A stretch of 64,000 nt of DNA from Lateolabrax maculatus (GCA_031216445.1 CM062208.1:2826501-2890500); one strand, 5' to 3'; counted from the stretch's first letter, positions 34,217 to 47,786 are shown. The notes: generated by a model not told the origin, from the letters alone. Translations and numbers: made by a program.

Positions 34217-34389
34217 ATTTGCACATCCATTCCCTGTGAACTCTCGCCTTGTCCTATTGATGGCTCTCATATGACCACCCTCTATAAAGCAGCATCTCCA
34301 TTAAAATGAAATACATGTTCAGCAGTTCAGCAGGTACCTTTTTATAACTCCAGTAAAAATAAAAGTGTTTTACAGCGTTATTGTTTTCA

Positions 34390-34870
34390 GGCGGTGGGTA
34401 ATGACAGAGATGAGGAGGTATTTTATGGGTATTTTATGGGGGTCGTCTTTATGGAGAATCTGGTGGTTATGGATATAATAAAGGGACTGATTCTCACGCT
34501 ATCTCCTGATCGGATTTGACCTGGGGCGCCCTTGGTCTGAAGCGGTGCAGAATCAAAATCTCCTTGTGTCTCTTCTTAAATCAATATCTTCATTAACCAC
34601 CCACTGACTCCAATATCTGGTCAGCTTCTGATGAATTTTCCTTAAAACACCCGTACCTTATTCTTACTTTGCAACTATTTGTTTTCATTAACTGGGGATT
34701 GGGGTGAGATCCACTGAGCTCTTTGATCTGAACGTGGGCAGCGTGCAGACTTTTCGCGCTGTATTGCCCATTTCACAGGTGTCTATTAGAGGAAATGAGC
34801 TCCACTTCTGATGTTTGCTATTGTACCGGAGAGAGAAGAGTGTGTCGATAACTCAAGTGGCTGAGCGAGC
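34390..34870. promoter_or_regulatory. Candidate conserved non-coding element
   Basis: Repeat-free, with GGTATTTTATGGGTATTTTATGGGGG (a short direct repeat), GGATATAATAAAGGG, TTAAATCAATATCTTCATTAACC and GGTCTGAAGCGGTGCAG. Could be a second module next to the element at 33840. Composition-based inference. Confidence 0.25.
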
Positions 34871-35339
34871 AATTTCAAAAGGAATGAAGGAACCTCTAAT
34901 GCTTCTATTAATGCCTGTATGTATATTTTACAGAGTTAATACAGTATTTAAATAACCGTGGTACATAAGTGGCTCAGAATGTGCATGAATTAATAACATG
35001 CATCAATGATCAAAAGTCAAATTCAAAAGGAATGCATTGATCACTATTATTTAATTCATATTCATTTAAAATGTAGAAAACCAATAGATGATTATGAATG
35101 TCTATCATTAGCTGTTTTTTTTTGTCTGATCGAGATCTCGGCTTCAGACCAGGCAGTGTGTCAAACTGCAAATAACATCTCCAAGTATATCTGACTGAAC
35201 TCAACTTTAAACTAAAGATAATGTGCTTTAATACCCACTTTTCAAAGTAGTTCATTCATTGATTTTATTCATTCATCCAGGTGTTCAGACATCCTTCTTC
35301 TCATTAGTATCAAAATTGAAAAGTCTAATTATTAAACAT

Positions 35340-35780
35340 GTCTATAGGAGGTAAGATTACATATAAACACAAAGCAATTCAAAGTGCTTTGCAGTCGGCA
35401 TAAATGTGCGTTGAATTGTGCATGTATGATACTGAATGAAAATAAACATAATAGAAGAATAACAGATAAAGGAATTGACATTACAGTGCAGATAAAAAGC
35501 CCCAAACTAACTAAATCTAAAAGAAAAAGCTGTGTCAATCTGTGTCTGACATAAAAGATTTAAGACTCGATTTGAAGGAGTTTAGATGTGGAGCAGACGA
35601 CGGGTCTTTCTGAAGTTTGTTCCAGATATTCGGTGCGTCAAAATTAAAAGCGGCTTCACCGTGTTTCGTTTTTCAGAGCGGAGGAACAAACCATCAGGCC
35701 CGACAGAGTTCCCGATGCAGAAGCAGACCGGGGATGTGTTGTGGTTGGTAAAAGTAGCCTATTGGTAGTAAATTTAAAAA
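35340..35780 (+). repeat. Probable dispersed repeat
   Basis: AAAGCAATTCAAAGTGCTTTGCA and TTTGTTCCAGATATTCGG...AAAAGCGGCTTCACCGTGTTT resemble repeat text I recall from fish. No second copy was found inside this window, so the call is weak. Confidence 0.35.
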
Positions 35781-37455
35781 TGGATCCATCGACACAGCGC
35801 CAGACAACAGAAGTGGATCATGTGCTTCACTTTCTTACTTAGACATAAATCAATTTAATTCCCACTATATTTTAAGGGAACTACAGGCTGAGTTTGTCTT
35901 GAACAGTAAAAATGTTGGTCTAAGTCAATAACTGACTTGACAAACAAATATCTTGTAGGAAATGTTGTCAGATAAAACTATTGACTGTTGATAATAATGA
36001 ATTGTTTAGCAAATTGAACACACAAGTGTCTGATCAATTGTTTTCCCAATATGAGCACGTGCCAAGTGATTAAATGATGTGTTGGAGCATCTCCTTGCTC
36101 TTGAGGAACTAAAAAAAACCTAAAGCAGCTTTCAGTGTGACCGCCATGTGTTTTAGAGTTTTTTCCAACAGGACCTGAAAGCCCAAGCGGTTGGGGAATT
36201 TTTCTCAGCTCGGAGACGAGCACATAAAGCTGAGGTCAAAATATGAAAATGATCAAGGCTGAAGATGTGAGGTTTCATGGCAAATTGGTGATTCGTGTGT
36301 TCTTGTGTAGTGGGGACGGCTCGCAGCTCGTTTCTGTCTGGGTGTGAGCAGATGCCAAGCAGCACTGTGGTTACCTCCCTCCCTCTCTTTCTCTGTTGTT
36401 GTCCAGTGTGTTTACGCTGCGTGGGCTCCAGTGGGCCAGAAAAGGCCCTCGGTTGGCCCGGACTGAAGGCGCCTATGTGGGTCAGCTCTGGTTCCTGCCA
36501 CCCCCCTTCATCATACTGACCACAGCCTCAAACCCTGCCCGGGCCAACCTGGCCTCAGCCGCAGGAGTGACCAGGCCGTGTCGGGGGAAAGCCTGGGAAA
36601 AAAAAATACAAAATGTTGTTGGTCACTGCGTCGACAGAGAGCTGAGAGGCAGCAGCCGGCGGGGCAGAGCCGGCGGGGCAGAGCGGCGTGAGAGGTGTCG
36701 CAGGGGAGACCGATTCAGCAGGTAAAGACAGACAAGTGAAAGGTGTGCTGCTGTTTACTCAAAGTGACATAGACTGAGCATAAACTTCCTGCTCAAACTG
36801 GCAGCACGCCCGTCCCAGCAACAATACACACAGTGTCTGAAGTGAATACGACTGCACTCGCTTACTATCAGTATGATAGTGAAACAGGTTTTTCTTGCTG
36901 CAATCACTAGTCCTGTTCACACTTGCCATTAAAAGATCCCTTCCTAGTGCACTTGTGATGGTGGACAAAATCCAAGCCAATATATATAAGTTAGACAAAT
37001 CAAGTTGTTGTTTTTCAAAGTTATTGTCTTTTTGTACAAAATTACAAACACAACAAACACAGATCAGGAAGGAAACACTGACCGGACAAACACAAATGGG
37101 GATTTTTTAGATTAACTTGTCTGATGTTTCATATTAGCTTCAGATAAACTTTGGGATATATTGTTACATGGAGATTGTCCCTCATCAATGTCAGAGGGGG
37201 GAACATTACAGGCATGTGAGTGCTGTTTAAAGACAAACTCGAAAAAATGTGAACTTCTTTAATGAGAATATTTAACTGATAAATATAAATAAATATCAAG
37301 ACGAGGCAGATAACAATAAGATAAAGTAAGTGATGTTCTCTCCATTCTCTCACTTGCTAAACAAAAATTACAATAACTTATTTTGTAATTTTGAACTACA
37401 GTTTGCATGGAAACATTAATTTGGACAAGCACATTTTGTAAAACATTACTACAGT
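35780..37455. other. Intergenic; short GC-rich tandem at 36655-36682
   Basis: GCCGGCGGGGCAGA occurs twice in tandem (14-bp unit) inside a GC-rich patch 36400-36720. The remainder is A/T-rich and without a gene. Confidence 0.6.
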
Positions 37456-37690
37456 ATGATCATATACAGGGCTGCCTGCAACTAATGAATGTGTTCAGTA
37501 TATTTTGATTATGTAATTCACAGTAAAGTCTTTATTTACTTCTAATTTACTTGATATAAAACAGAAAAGCGTAAAATCTTCACATCTGTGAAGCTGGCAC
37601 CGGAGGATATTTGACATTTTCGGTTAGTAAGTTATTTTACTGATGAATTGATTAATTGAACTAAAGATATCATCACAATACAATTCCAAT
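37455..37690 (+). repeat. Dispersed fish repeat, family C copy 2
   Basis: GGCTGCCTGCAACTAATGAATG, AAAACAGAAAAGC, TTCACATCTGTGAAGCTGGCACC and GATGAATTGATTAATTGAAC follow the order of the family C consensus. Confidence 0.65.
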
Positions 37691-39285
37691 GAAAGTCAAT
37701 AAAGGCCAAAACTTATCACAGAGCTCTGCATCAAACATTTTAGATTTAAATTGTCATTTATGCTGATATGTGACAAAAAACACCAATCTGAGACCTTTGC
37801 CAACTAAAATGATTGTGACAAAAAGTGTTAAATACATGAATTCGCACCACAGAATAACGGCCGGGCGCATTGGCGTGCTAAGCGTCTCCTCACGCTCGCT
37901 CCTCGGGCAGATAAATTCCCACAGGACACATATTTTAACACAAACTGGTTATCATAAAACATTTGGAGCGGAGCAGAGCGGAGCAGAGCGGCGATCCTAT
38001 ACTTAGCAGAGTAATGACTGGTGCCGTTTTACATGGACATGTATCCTGATTAGACTGTCATTTGGAGGGATGTCTGTGGCGGCCACAAGGCCACCAGATA
38101 CAGTTCACATGGAGGAAAAAAAACACAAAACAACAGGAAAAACAACATGCACTGCACAGATTCAGATCACCGTCACACACACATTTACACACAGATGTCC
38201 ATCAATCACATTTGTTTCAAGCCGGACACAGTATATGCAGTCCTGTTGAGAGATATTTCCCAGCACCCCCTTTCTCTCAACGCACACACCTCGAGCCTGA
38301 TTGGATGGTGCTCGGTAGGAAGAGTGAGCGTCGGGGGGCCAAAAGTGGAGGCCAGAAGAGGTGAGGAGAGAGTCTAATGTGAAGCGTTGGGTCAATATTC
38401 AAAAGGAGCCAGGAGCTTTACAAGGACTCTACTGCCCCCTGTTGGCCACAGAGGAAAGCTTCCACCTCACAGCCCTCAGTCATGTCATCTCTGTGTACAC
38501 TCTGGAGGGTTTTTTGAGTGTTTATGCTCTTATGTACAGCGAGTTCATGTTCATGTGTATCCCCACTCAAATGCCTTCTAACTCCAAAACCTGCGGCGCT
38601 TTCTCTTCAAAACCCCCCCAAGAACCCGAGACAGAGTTTATTTGATTGCTGGTCAAAATATGCGGTGTCACCACGGGATAACAAAGCCTGCAACCCTCCT
38701 GCATTACAGAGCGCAGCACAACACTCGGTGTGCATCCACACACACAAGCGGCTAGAGTTACAGCCACCGACCGCCGCAGCCCCGTTATTCAAGCTTCGCT
38801 CCTGTAAACACGGCGCGTCTCTCCGGCTTTGCGCCCTTTCATTTGGTCGTCCTTCTGATTGTTGTGGAGAGGTGTTCTTGAGAGAATACCACCCCCGACA
38901 CGTATACACACAAACACACACATGCGTTTGTGAGTTCACAAACATATACACTTGGAAACATGCAAAACATGGTCCAGCACAAATATAAGCAGTAGACTCG
39001 AGGGTAGAAATATGCATTTTAACAAGTTTTTAAGTCTTAAAGTCAGATCTTGTTTTTCTTGAAATAACACAAATTTATTGTCAGAAAAACTGCACTTGAT
39101 CCAAGAACCAAGTCAAATTAATTTCTTTTGGAAAATGTTTGAGGAAAAGTTGAAAGAAAATCTGATATTTTCACTGAAAAAACATATTTTTTGGATTGCT
39201 TGGATGAGTGAGACAGCAAGAGTCGGCAGTGAGAAGTTAAAATTTAATGTGTTCTGCTACTTGTTACTGTGCAAAAGGCCTGTGC
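37690..39285. other. Intergenic, no gene seen
   Basis: Contains a small GAGCGGAGCA tandem at 37965-37992 and otherwise unique sequence. CACCACGGGATAACAAAGCC (about 38670) lies in an evenly composed patch, 38640-38900. Confidence 0.6.
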
Positions 39286-39935
39286 AAAAGGCCTCCATTC
39301 AAAAGTTAAACTAAAGTAAGTAAAAAGTAAAAGTACAGAAGTATAATAAACAACATGCACCAAAAGTAAAAGTACTCATTAAGCAGAATGACCCATTTCA
39401 GAATAATATGTTTTACTGGATTATAATTATTGACGCATGAATGTGTTCATCACTTTAATGTGGCAGCTGAGAAGGGTGGGGCTAATTATGACTTACTTAT
39501 TACTTTATATACTGCAGTAAATTTCCCCTCCGGGATCAATAAATTCTTATCTTCACCTATAAAACATACATCATAATTTATTTTTTGATTATATTTTGTA
39601 TTATTAATCTGAAACTGTAAAGTAACTAAAGTTACAAAATAAATGTAGTGGAGTAAAAAGTACAATATTTACCTCTGAAATGTAGCAGAGCAGAAGTATA
39701 AATCTGAAAATGGAATTATTCAAGTAAAGGGAACGTACCTCAAAGTTGAACTTAAGTAAAGTAAGTGAGTAAATATACTTAGTTACTACTTTTGAAATGA
39801 ACAATATTTAACAATATTTAAAAAGATTTTTGTTTTCTGTCTTTAAACATGTTGGACAGTCTGCTTACTTTTGATGCATGCACATTTTTCTGTTAAATCC
39901 TGAAGGATTTTAACTACATTTTGAAAGCAGGACTT
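39286..39935 (-). repeat. Long AAGTA-type dispersed repeat
   Basis: AAAGTAAGTAAAAAGTAAAAGTAC, AAAAGTAAAAGTACTCATTAAGC, GTAGTGGAGTAAAAAGTAC, CAAGTAAAGGG and AAGTAAAGTAAGTGAGTAAATAT. The best copy of this family in the window; CATTTTGAAAGCAGGACTTTTACC closes it. Common in percomorph genomes (recalled). Confidence 0.75.
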
Positions 39936-41600
39936 TTACCCACAATGCTGCAGTATTGCCACATTGTCTTCAGTTCTGGTTCTGAATACGTCTCCCACCA
40001 GCAGAGTCAACCGCAGAGCCTGACTTGGCTCCTGCCTGTTGTTCGTACGGAGCTCCAGTCTTATCAGAGGGGCTATCTGAACGCTGCGTGCCCAGCAGGA
40101 GAGGCAGGGCGGGTGGGGTAGGTGAGGGGGTGGAAGGTATGATACACTGCCTGGTCGGAAGCCCAGACACCCAGCTCCTGTTACCAATGAGAGAGGCATG
40201 AAGGAAAAATGCACAATGGTGGTGGCTGGAGGGAGCAGGGCAGCACAAGCTGTGTGTGTGCTGCAGGTTTGTGGATGCGTTCGCCACTGAGGGTCTCCTG
40301 CAGTTAACATGCATGTGGATGTACACACTTGTGATGTGTGTGTGTGTCTTTGATTCGGACTGTTTTGATTGATATATTACAGCCCTTGGTGTCCAAGAAT
40401 GCGTGTCCCTCATCTGTGCGTCGCTTTGCTTTTTGTGTCTCCTTTAACAAATTGCTCAGACTGCGATCAAAATGTGCATTTAAACCCAAAGCCACATTAA
40501 CAGCAGGAAGTTGTAAGAAAACCATGAAAGGGAAAGAAAGAACCAGTTGAAAAGCATCGACAGTTTAAAAAAGAAAAAAAAAAAGGAGAGAGGGGAGGGA
40601 GAGCAAGAGAGAGAGACAGAGCTTGAGGAGAAAGAAGATGTCGAGTCAGAGCGAGTCGGCGACATGTGTTATTTATTTCCCCCATGTAAACACAGAGAGA
40701 AGGCAGACATAATCAATAGGAAACTCCAGATTGTAAATAGACGGCTCTAATAGCCTAAACACTGGCCGCTATAGTTACACTCACACACACACATATCAGC
40801 AGCACTTAGACTCCACACACAGAGACGAGGAGCGAGGCGCTGCAGAGGAGGGGGGAGGAGGGGACGGATGGATGGATGGAGTGAAGGAAAGATGTAAGAG
40901 CATAAGGAGTGAGTGAAAAAAGGAGAGAAAGAAGGGGCCAGGCTGGGCGGGCCACCCTTATTTACCAATAAAGAGCGCTGATGAGAAGATAAACACACAG
41001 GAGACAGTCTGGGCAGGAGGAGGGAGGGGAGGAGAGAGGGGATTTGAGCTTTTATCCTCCACTTTGTTCCAGCAATAAATAAGCAGTAGTGGGGAGCTGA
41101 GAGAGGAAAGGTGTGAAGGTATAGACTTTAGAAGAGTGAGAAAACTGATCCCACAGAACCATTTACACATTAAGTCCATACAGACTGCATGAGGTCATTT
41201 TTATTATTGGCCCTGAAGATTTACACATTTAAAGCTGCTAATTTTTAGGTGAATAATATTTTAAATAAGTAGAGCTGTTTTGGTTCCCTCTCACTGCTCC
41301 TGTCAGCCATGTTTCCTCCTGCTGTCTGTGCTCTGATAAGCCCACTACAGTAAACACTACCTGCCCAGCACCAACCGAACACACAGACACAGTTATCTGC
41401 TGAACTTGGAGGAGAATTCAACAGCTAAAGAACCAGATATTTCCCCCAGGAGGTGGTGGAGCAAAAAAATAAATAAAAAGAGAATGAATGTTGGACTTCC
41501 ATTCATCAGGCGGCCAGAAACACAACTTTAGATGGATGCTAATGTTAGTCCCTGTCTAATCTTCGCCATATCAACTTAAAAAGTCATATTATGATAGTTA
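39936..41600. other. Intergenic; purine tracts at 40565-40645 and 40830-40940
   Basis: GA-rich stretches and a GATG repeat (40868-40880). Patches 40650-40760 and 40955-40985 are evenly composed. No gene seen. Confidence 0.6.
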
Positions 41601-42045
41601 ATGCTGTGTTTACAGCTTCCTCCGCTGCCCCCAAGTGGCCAAAAACATCATTTAATGCCACATTAAAAATTAAATATAATTAACTGAATCCAGACTCCTA
41701 GAAATTATGTTTGTATACAACTAATTTGCAACAGAAAATATGATCAAAGTTAAGGGAATACAGATCACATTTTCTATTTACATAATGAGGAAATGTTGTT
41801 AATTAAAGTATCTGGCAAAATGCTGAAAGCTGCTTACAGTTATGTTTAGGCAGCACTTAGTTAAGGTTAGGGAAGATCGTGGTTTTGATTTAACCATCAT
41901 TCATTAACATTTAACCAAAACTTCAAGACATCTAGAAGATTTACATTTGATGGATTGGTGACGCCATAAAAACACATTCCTGGGTTTGAATATTTTACTG
42001 AATGTAAACATCATATAGCTTCAGCGAAGAGTAGGAACAAGCTGA
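41600..42045 (+). repeat. Cluster of short dispersed repeats (families E copy 2 and 'CTGCCCC' copy 2)
   Basis: CTGCCCCCAAGTGGCCAAAAA near 41628 matches the piece near 16664. TTAAGGTTAGGGAAGATCGTGG near 41862 resembles the repeat at 2490 in the opposite orientation. 41924-42045 is family E, with AAGACATCTAGAA and GTAAACATCATATAGCTTCA. Confidence 0.6.
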
Positions 42046-42780
42046 TATATAATAAGATCATTTTCCAAACCCCTAAAGCTATAAAAGGGGAAACAAAAGG
42101 AGAAAGCTGGATTTTTGTGTCCTGATTTGTGGCTACAAATACAATATTGTTTGATTTACTAAAAAGCAAACTACAGCAGTTATTATCATACATGTCTCTT
42201 AGCCACGCACCTTAATAGTTCTCATTTTGTCAATCTACAGAAATAAGTTAATAGGCAAGTTTCTTTCAATATTTAATTCAGTTGGAAAGCAACCATAACA
42301 GCTCCCCTTTCTTTGCCACTCAGTATCAGACCTTTAAAAAGTCTGGAGTAATGTTAAAAACATGCATTTATACGTGATTACATTTCATTTTTAATTACAA
42401 CTTGTCTGAGGCTGGTACATTTAGACATAACTAGTGAGTAAAATGAGACCAGTCTCGTTCAGAACCCCAAATTACTGCTAATTTGGTGATATGATTAGAG
42501 AGAAACCTTCCCGTAAACATCAACCATAAGCCTGATGTTGCCCCATTAATCGTTTGCAACAGCTGCTGAGAAACAGTTTCTTATCAGCTCATATTTTGTA
42601 GAAGTTCTCACATATTTTCACAGGGTTTCGTTCGTAATGTGAGAACATGACGTGGGCACTTGAGAGCTCTGTTTCTTTTACTTTTGAATCGATATTTGAG
42701 CGATACTTGTGCAATAGTTGTTGTACTTGAGTTAATTGTATCACTGCTCCAACCATCACTAAGGATGTGGCTTTTCAATT
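42046..42780. other. Intergenic, A/T-rich, nothing recognised
   Basis: No repeat pair or gene identified. Confidence 0.6.
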
Positions 42781-42785
42781 CCAGA

Positions 42786-42836
<51 letters not shown>

Positions 42837-42845
42837 TGCACGCGT
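42786..42845. repeat. (TG)n microsatellite
   Basis: About 23 TG units ending in a TACGTGCACGCGTG transition. Confidence 0.95.
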
Positions 42846-44190
42846 GTGGTTTTGGTTGCTCATGCGGTGTCAGAAGTCATCAGGGTGAGGCTGAGCGGCG
42901 ACCCCATGACCCCCATCAGAGATCAGAAGTGAAGCACTTAGCGGTCGCCCCCCTCCCGCCCTCCCTCCTTCCTTCCTCCACGATCCACGCAGACAGGCTT
43001 CTCTGATTCCACCGCTGCTGCTAATAAAGGCAGCAGGAGACTAATTCAAGTCAACAGTTGAAGGGGAGTCCTTGGGAAGAGAAGAAAAGTTAAAGGCCAT
43101 GCTGTCACTCAGCTTGCAGCTCTGCCTTCTTTAAACAACTGATATTATACTGAAAGTGAAACAGGAAATCTATTCCAACAGGACAAATATGAAATAGAAG
43201 CCATCGTATACTGAGGGAGCATGAGGGGAGGCTGCTGTTTTTTGTATTTCTGCCACGTTAATAGTTTCTGAGTTCTTTGTATTTCTAGAAATCACTTGAC
43301 ATTTAAAGAAAGTGCGGGGGTCAAGTGCGTGGTTGTGCTTTTAAAAAGAGCAGCAGTTTAATCAATTAGTGTCGCCAGGTACTTAAACGGGTAACTCTGG
43401 CAACCTTTCAGTGTTAAACTTCACACTGAAACAATCTGCCATAGTCCTGTAATAATGCTTAGATGAGTACTGCATCAGGAAGCCAATAATATGAACTAAT
43501 ATTGGCTTATGACAGATATATTTACAAATAGATATTGCTGTACATGTGTTTCATGGGCTGCAATATTATTTATTTTGCACACCTTTTTAATTTAAGATAT
43601 TTTAAGATAACGTATGGATTTTTGTAGTATTTTGTTTTTTATTTATATAGCTATTAAAGATTTACTTTAAGTGTGCTGTTCAAGATTAACTGTTACAGTT
43701 GCTGCTACGGTCATATTCGAAGTATTAAGAAAAAAACAATAATTTGTGTGTTAAAACACCAAAGTCACACAATACCACAAACAAACTAACAGATCGAGGC
43801 AGCAGCAGACCAGCAACGTGTTCTGAGGGGTAAAATGACTGTTTTCGTCAAAGGGAGTCTGGTGGATTTGAAGAGAGCGATATAACGGCTTCAGTTCCTC
43901 ATTGCAATGGGATGTCTGACGGCAAAATATGCAGTGAAAATATTTTTTTTGGTGGCTAAAATCCGTTTTGCTGCTGACTCTGTCCACAGCAGGAAGTTGC
44001 TGAGTGTCTGTGCCGGTACAGCTGCCTGTTTCTCCAAACTGGGGGCGTGCCGACCGCCATCACCTGCAGGTTATACACTGACTATGGATAAGTACCTCAT
44101 ACAACCCACTTCAAAAAATCCAAAATATCCCTGCATCACCCACCTGCAGGCTGTGTATTATGATCACTTTGTGCTCTGATAGTTAAGAGA
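42846..44190. other. Intergenic, no gene seen
   Basis: Unique, mostly A/T-rich text. Frames at 43907-44179 have no recognisable content. Confidence 0.6.
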
Positions 44191-44525
44191 CAAGTGATAA
44201 TACCATTGTTTGGATGAACCTATTTGCTGTACCCGGTCTCCCTCCCGGAGGTTGTTGTCTAGAACCATTAATTGCTGGTGCTGCGTGGGACTGTGGGAGT
44301 TTCTCATTTCCCTCCATTGGAATGCCTGCTTCATTAAATTGACTGAGCAGGACGGTTTTGAGGAGAAAAAGATGATAGTTTCTCAGGGTAATAACAGGCC
44401 TCAGGATAAGCTATGTTTAAGAGGCCACCGCAATGGCTACCCTGTCCTGCGCCGCAGCACTTTCATGACCCTGGCTGCTGGGGACGGCACTGGCCAGACA
44501 CAATTAGTGGTCACAGATACCTAGG
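44190..44525. promoter_or_regulatory. Candidate conserved non-coding element
   Basis: GATAATACCATTGTTTGG (a CATTGTT Sox-type word), AACCATTAATTGCTGG, CATTAAATTGACTGAG, GGTAATAACAGGCC and ACACAATTAGTGGTC in 330 bases of balanced, repeat-free text that stops abruptly at a TG-rich tract (44530-44635). Composition-based inference. Confidence 0.35.
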
Positions 44526-44529
44526 TGCG

Positions 44530-44705
44530 TGCATGTTTGTGTGTGTTTGCATGTGTGGGTGGGTGGATGCTTGCATGCTTGGACGGATGGGCGTGTGTGT
44601 GTGTGTGTGCGTGTGTGTGTGCGTGTGCATTTGTTAGCCCATAAAACCCACATTCCACATTCAGTATCAGTGTCGGTGGGTGTGTACCGCCTGTCTGTCT
44701 GTCTG
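44530..44705. repeat. TG-rich and CTGT-rich tract
   Basis: TGTG/GGTGGG wording, a (TG)n core at 44597-44630, and CTGTCTGTCTGTC at 44690-44703. Confidence 0.9.
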
Positions 44706-46065
44706 AGTGTCTACTGTCAACGTGTCCCTAAATAACAGCTGGACAGACTGTTGGTCAGTGGAAATCTGTCACTTATATGAAGCTGAAACATAATGCGATC
44801 GAATAACATGACGCATCAGATTATCCTCTTTTTGGTTGGATTCTTTTCTTTAATCCTGTCAAAGCTGTGATGATTCGAAACTGAGAATTTCTTTGTGCAA
44901 AAATCATATCTTAAGCCCACCACTTAACTCTCACTTTTCAAGGATTATAAAGTCCAGAAGAGGAAAAAAAAAAAAACAAAACTTATTTTTCATGATTATT
45001 CATCGTACACGATTATCTCTAAATGCATTTGTCAACCGTTCACTTTCAGCTCTCTGGATATTTTGAGGCTTCGTTCGTCTGCCGTTCTCTTTCTCTCAGA
45101 TTAACAAAAGCAGAACACTTTACAGCAAAAGAACAAGAACAGACATGGAGCTAAGTGTGTGCGGCGGGGGGTCTGATCTGAACAATTTGGCCCTGCAGGA
45201 GGATGGAAAGCAGTGTGTGTGTGTCAGTGTGTGTTTTTGTGTGTGCCCATTAGTTTTTATTTGCAAGTTAGAGATTAAGAATCTGGATGAAAATTTCTGT
45301 CACTTCTCTGTCTATTATGTTTGCAAAGCACAAATTGAAAGTTACAAATCCAACCCATCGCAAATTATATTTACTGCTTGTTGAAAACTTTAATCTGGAA
45401 CTTTTTTTGTTGAAGTGCAGTAAAAAATAATTTGATTACTTTGACTTCTCGACTTCTTTTCTCTTTGCTCCTGATATCTATCAAACCTGAACTTGCAGCC
45501 AGTGTACTCTGTTTGCTTGCATCCATCATCATTAAAAAGTTTCAATGTGTCTATTGTCTAAACTCTCTCATTGTTTCTTGGCATCTTTGTTAAAAACATA
45601 CAGATACTGTTTTACATCACTTAAAATGATTAAGCTACACTTTCTTTAGTTTGTCCTGGGCTTTGTATAAATGTTATGTGAACAATTTATTCTCATGTAA
45701 TATACAGTCTTTCCTTTGTGCTGTATCTGAATTTAAATATTTCAAACTATTTGAGTTTTAAAAGTTTTTTTGTCCTTACGGGTAAAGTAGGTACTCACTC
45801 TCACCAGCTGGAGAGTTGCCAGTTGCAAATCACTACTAGTTCAACTGACATAAATCAGAAACATCTCAATGTCCTCGCTTCATTATAAAACCTGTACAGA
45901 CCACATTATTTAACTGGATTTTGAATTTATCCGGAATTTTTAAAAAACAAGATGCATTTCAGTTGCTCTGTGAACCGTGCGGAGGCTCATGAACGCCTCT
46001 GGTTAGCCTCACTGTACCTGCTCAGGACCAACAGGCTCTCTGAGACCTCGTACACACAAACAGCC
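44706..46065. other. Intergenic, A/T-rich, no gene seen
   Basis: An A-run at 44965-44976 and a short TG tract near 45214-45245. Nothing else recognised. Confidence 0.6.
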
Positions 46066-46069
46066 CGGC

Positions 46070-46135
46070 TCCACACACACACTCACACACACACACACAC
46101 ACTCACACACACTCACACACACACACACACACAGA
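46070..46135. repeat. (CA)n microsatellite with CTCA interruptions
   Basis: CA runs broken by ACTCAC at regular places. Confidence 0.95.
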
Positions 46136-46734
46136 GGAGTGTATGGCAGTTCTATTGGGGCTCTTCACATTGTCCAGACGGCCCAGTGTCAGGCAGTGAA
46201 ATGAATGGCTGTTTATATTAGAAGGCTGGTTTAATGAATTAGACCCACAGCTCCTCTGTGTCAGCACCAGGCACATACAGACCAGACCCTCTCCTTTCCT
46301 CACCCCTTACCCAAGGTAGGGGGGGACACCCTGATTGCGTCCTTCGGGACGGGTGAGTCAGGACGCCCGACGGCGCCCCTCTAAGGATTCCCTGCTTATT
46401 TACAAAGGGCATCTGGCAGAGGCTGCGCATGCACCCTTCCCTTACCAACCCCCTCCTCACTAACCTCACCCATCGAATCTCCCCCATGGTAGCTGAGACG
46501 GGCAGAGGCATGCCTGTTTATATACATGTGTGGGAGGGGGAACAGAGTGGGGAGGATTACTGAACTTGCACATGTTTGAACAAATATGTATACAACATGA
46601 GGTTTGCCACCCAGCCGTACATATATACAGGCCTCCGACGAGACCCACCTCTGTTTCTACTCACTCCGTCGAAAAGAGAGAGAGATGTCGTCTGACATCT
46701 TCATCATCCCACTGAGAAGACGAGCATCTGACTC

Positions 46735-47260
46735 TGTGCCTCAGGATAGACAAGGAATAACAGATGGAGAGGAGAGGAGGAATCAAGAGAAGAGAGGAGG
46801 TAAGAGGAAATTAAACAAGAGGAGACCAAGCAAGAAAGAAAAGGAGAGGAAACAGGAGAGGAGAGGAGAGGTGGGGATGAAACAAGTGGAGGATAAAGAG
46901 AGGAGAGGAGGGGAGGAAACAAGAGAAGAGAGGAAAGGAAACAGCCGAGACAGGAGAGGATAGGAAACAAGGGAAGAGAGGAGAGGAGGGGAAACAAAAG
47001 AGCAAAGGAGTGACAAGAATAGAAAAGAGGAGGGGAGAGGAGAAAAAATGAAAGGAAAAGAACAGAGAGGCAAGGAAAGGAGGGGGAAACAAGAGGAGAT
47101 TAGGAGGAAACAGGAAAGAAAAAAGAAAGGAAAGCAAAATAAAAATATATAGGAGAGTATAGGAGAAGAAAAAGAAAAGAGATGAGAAGAGGAAACAGGA
47201 AAGAAAAAAAGGAGTGAGGGAAGAGTAAAAATAAAAGAGAGGAGAAGAGGAATGGAGGCC
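46735..47260. repeat. 530-bp polypurine (GA-rich) tract
   Basis: The + strand is almost entirely purine: imperfect GAGAGGAG, GGAAACAAGAG and AAAGGAAA units, with only isolated pyrimidines. Units such as AGGAGAGGAAACA(A/G)GAGAGGAG recur irregularly, like a degenerate minisatellite. Open frames on both strands here (Glu/Lys/Arg on one, Ser/Leu/Phe on the other) are by-products. Confidence 0.9.
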
Positions 47261-47599
47261 AAGAAGTTTGTCTCTCAAGTGACTCTTGAGAACAGTTTCA
47301 ATAATTTGATGACTCGGAGTAAAAATCTTCAGTCAAATAAAAAGAACACCCAGACGCTTTATGGACGTCAAACACAATTACAACAAAACGAGACAAAGAA
47401 GACACACATTTTATAATCAGCAAAGCTTTTCCTCCACACACACACACACACACAGGAGCAAATCACCTACTGTTCACACACGACGACATGTGCTATGAAA
47501 TGATTCCACCTCTTCTTCCCTTCATAAACCAGTAATCATTTTTTTTGCGCTCATCTCCCCTCATTTTCTTTTGTTGTCTCCCTCGCCTGGTCCCTCTCT

Positions 47600-47714
47600 C
47601 CCTCTCGTCCTCGCCTCTAATTTACCCAGCATCCTGCAGTGCGCAGGAGCCTCTCAAATTGCCTTTGTCCATTTGCGTCGCGAGGCTGTGGACGGTGTGT
47701 GTGGCGCCTGTTCG

Positions 47715-47786
<72 letters not shown>

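Noticed and set aside
46604..47278. Glu/Lys/Arg-rich and Ser/Leu/Phe-rich frames of up to 159 codons
   Set aside because: Produced by the polypurine tract read on either strand; open in several frames at once, as expected for compositional bias.
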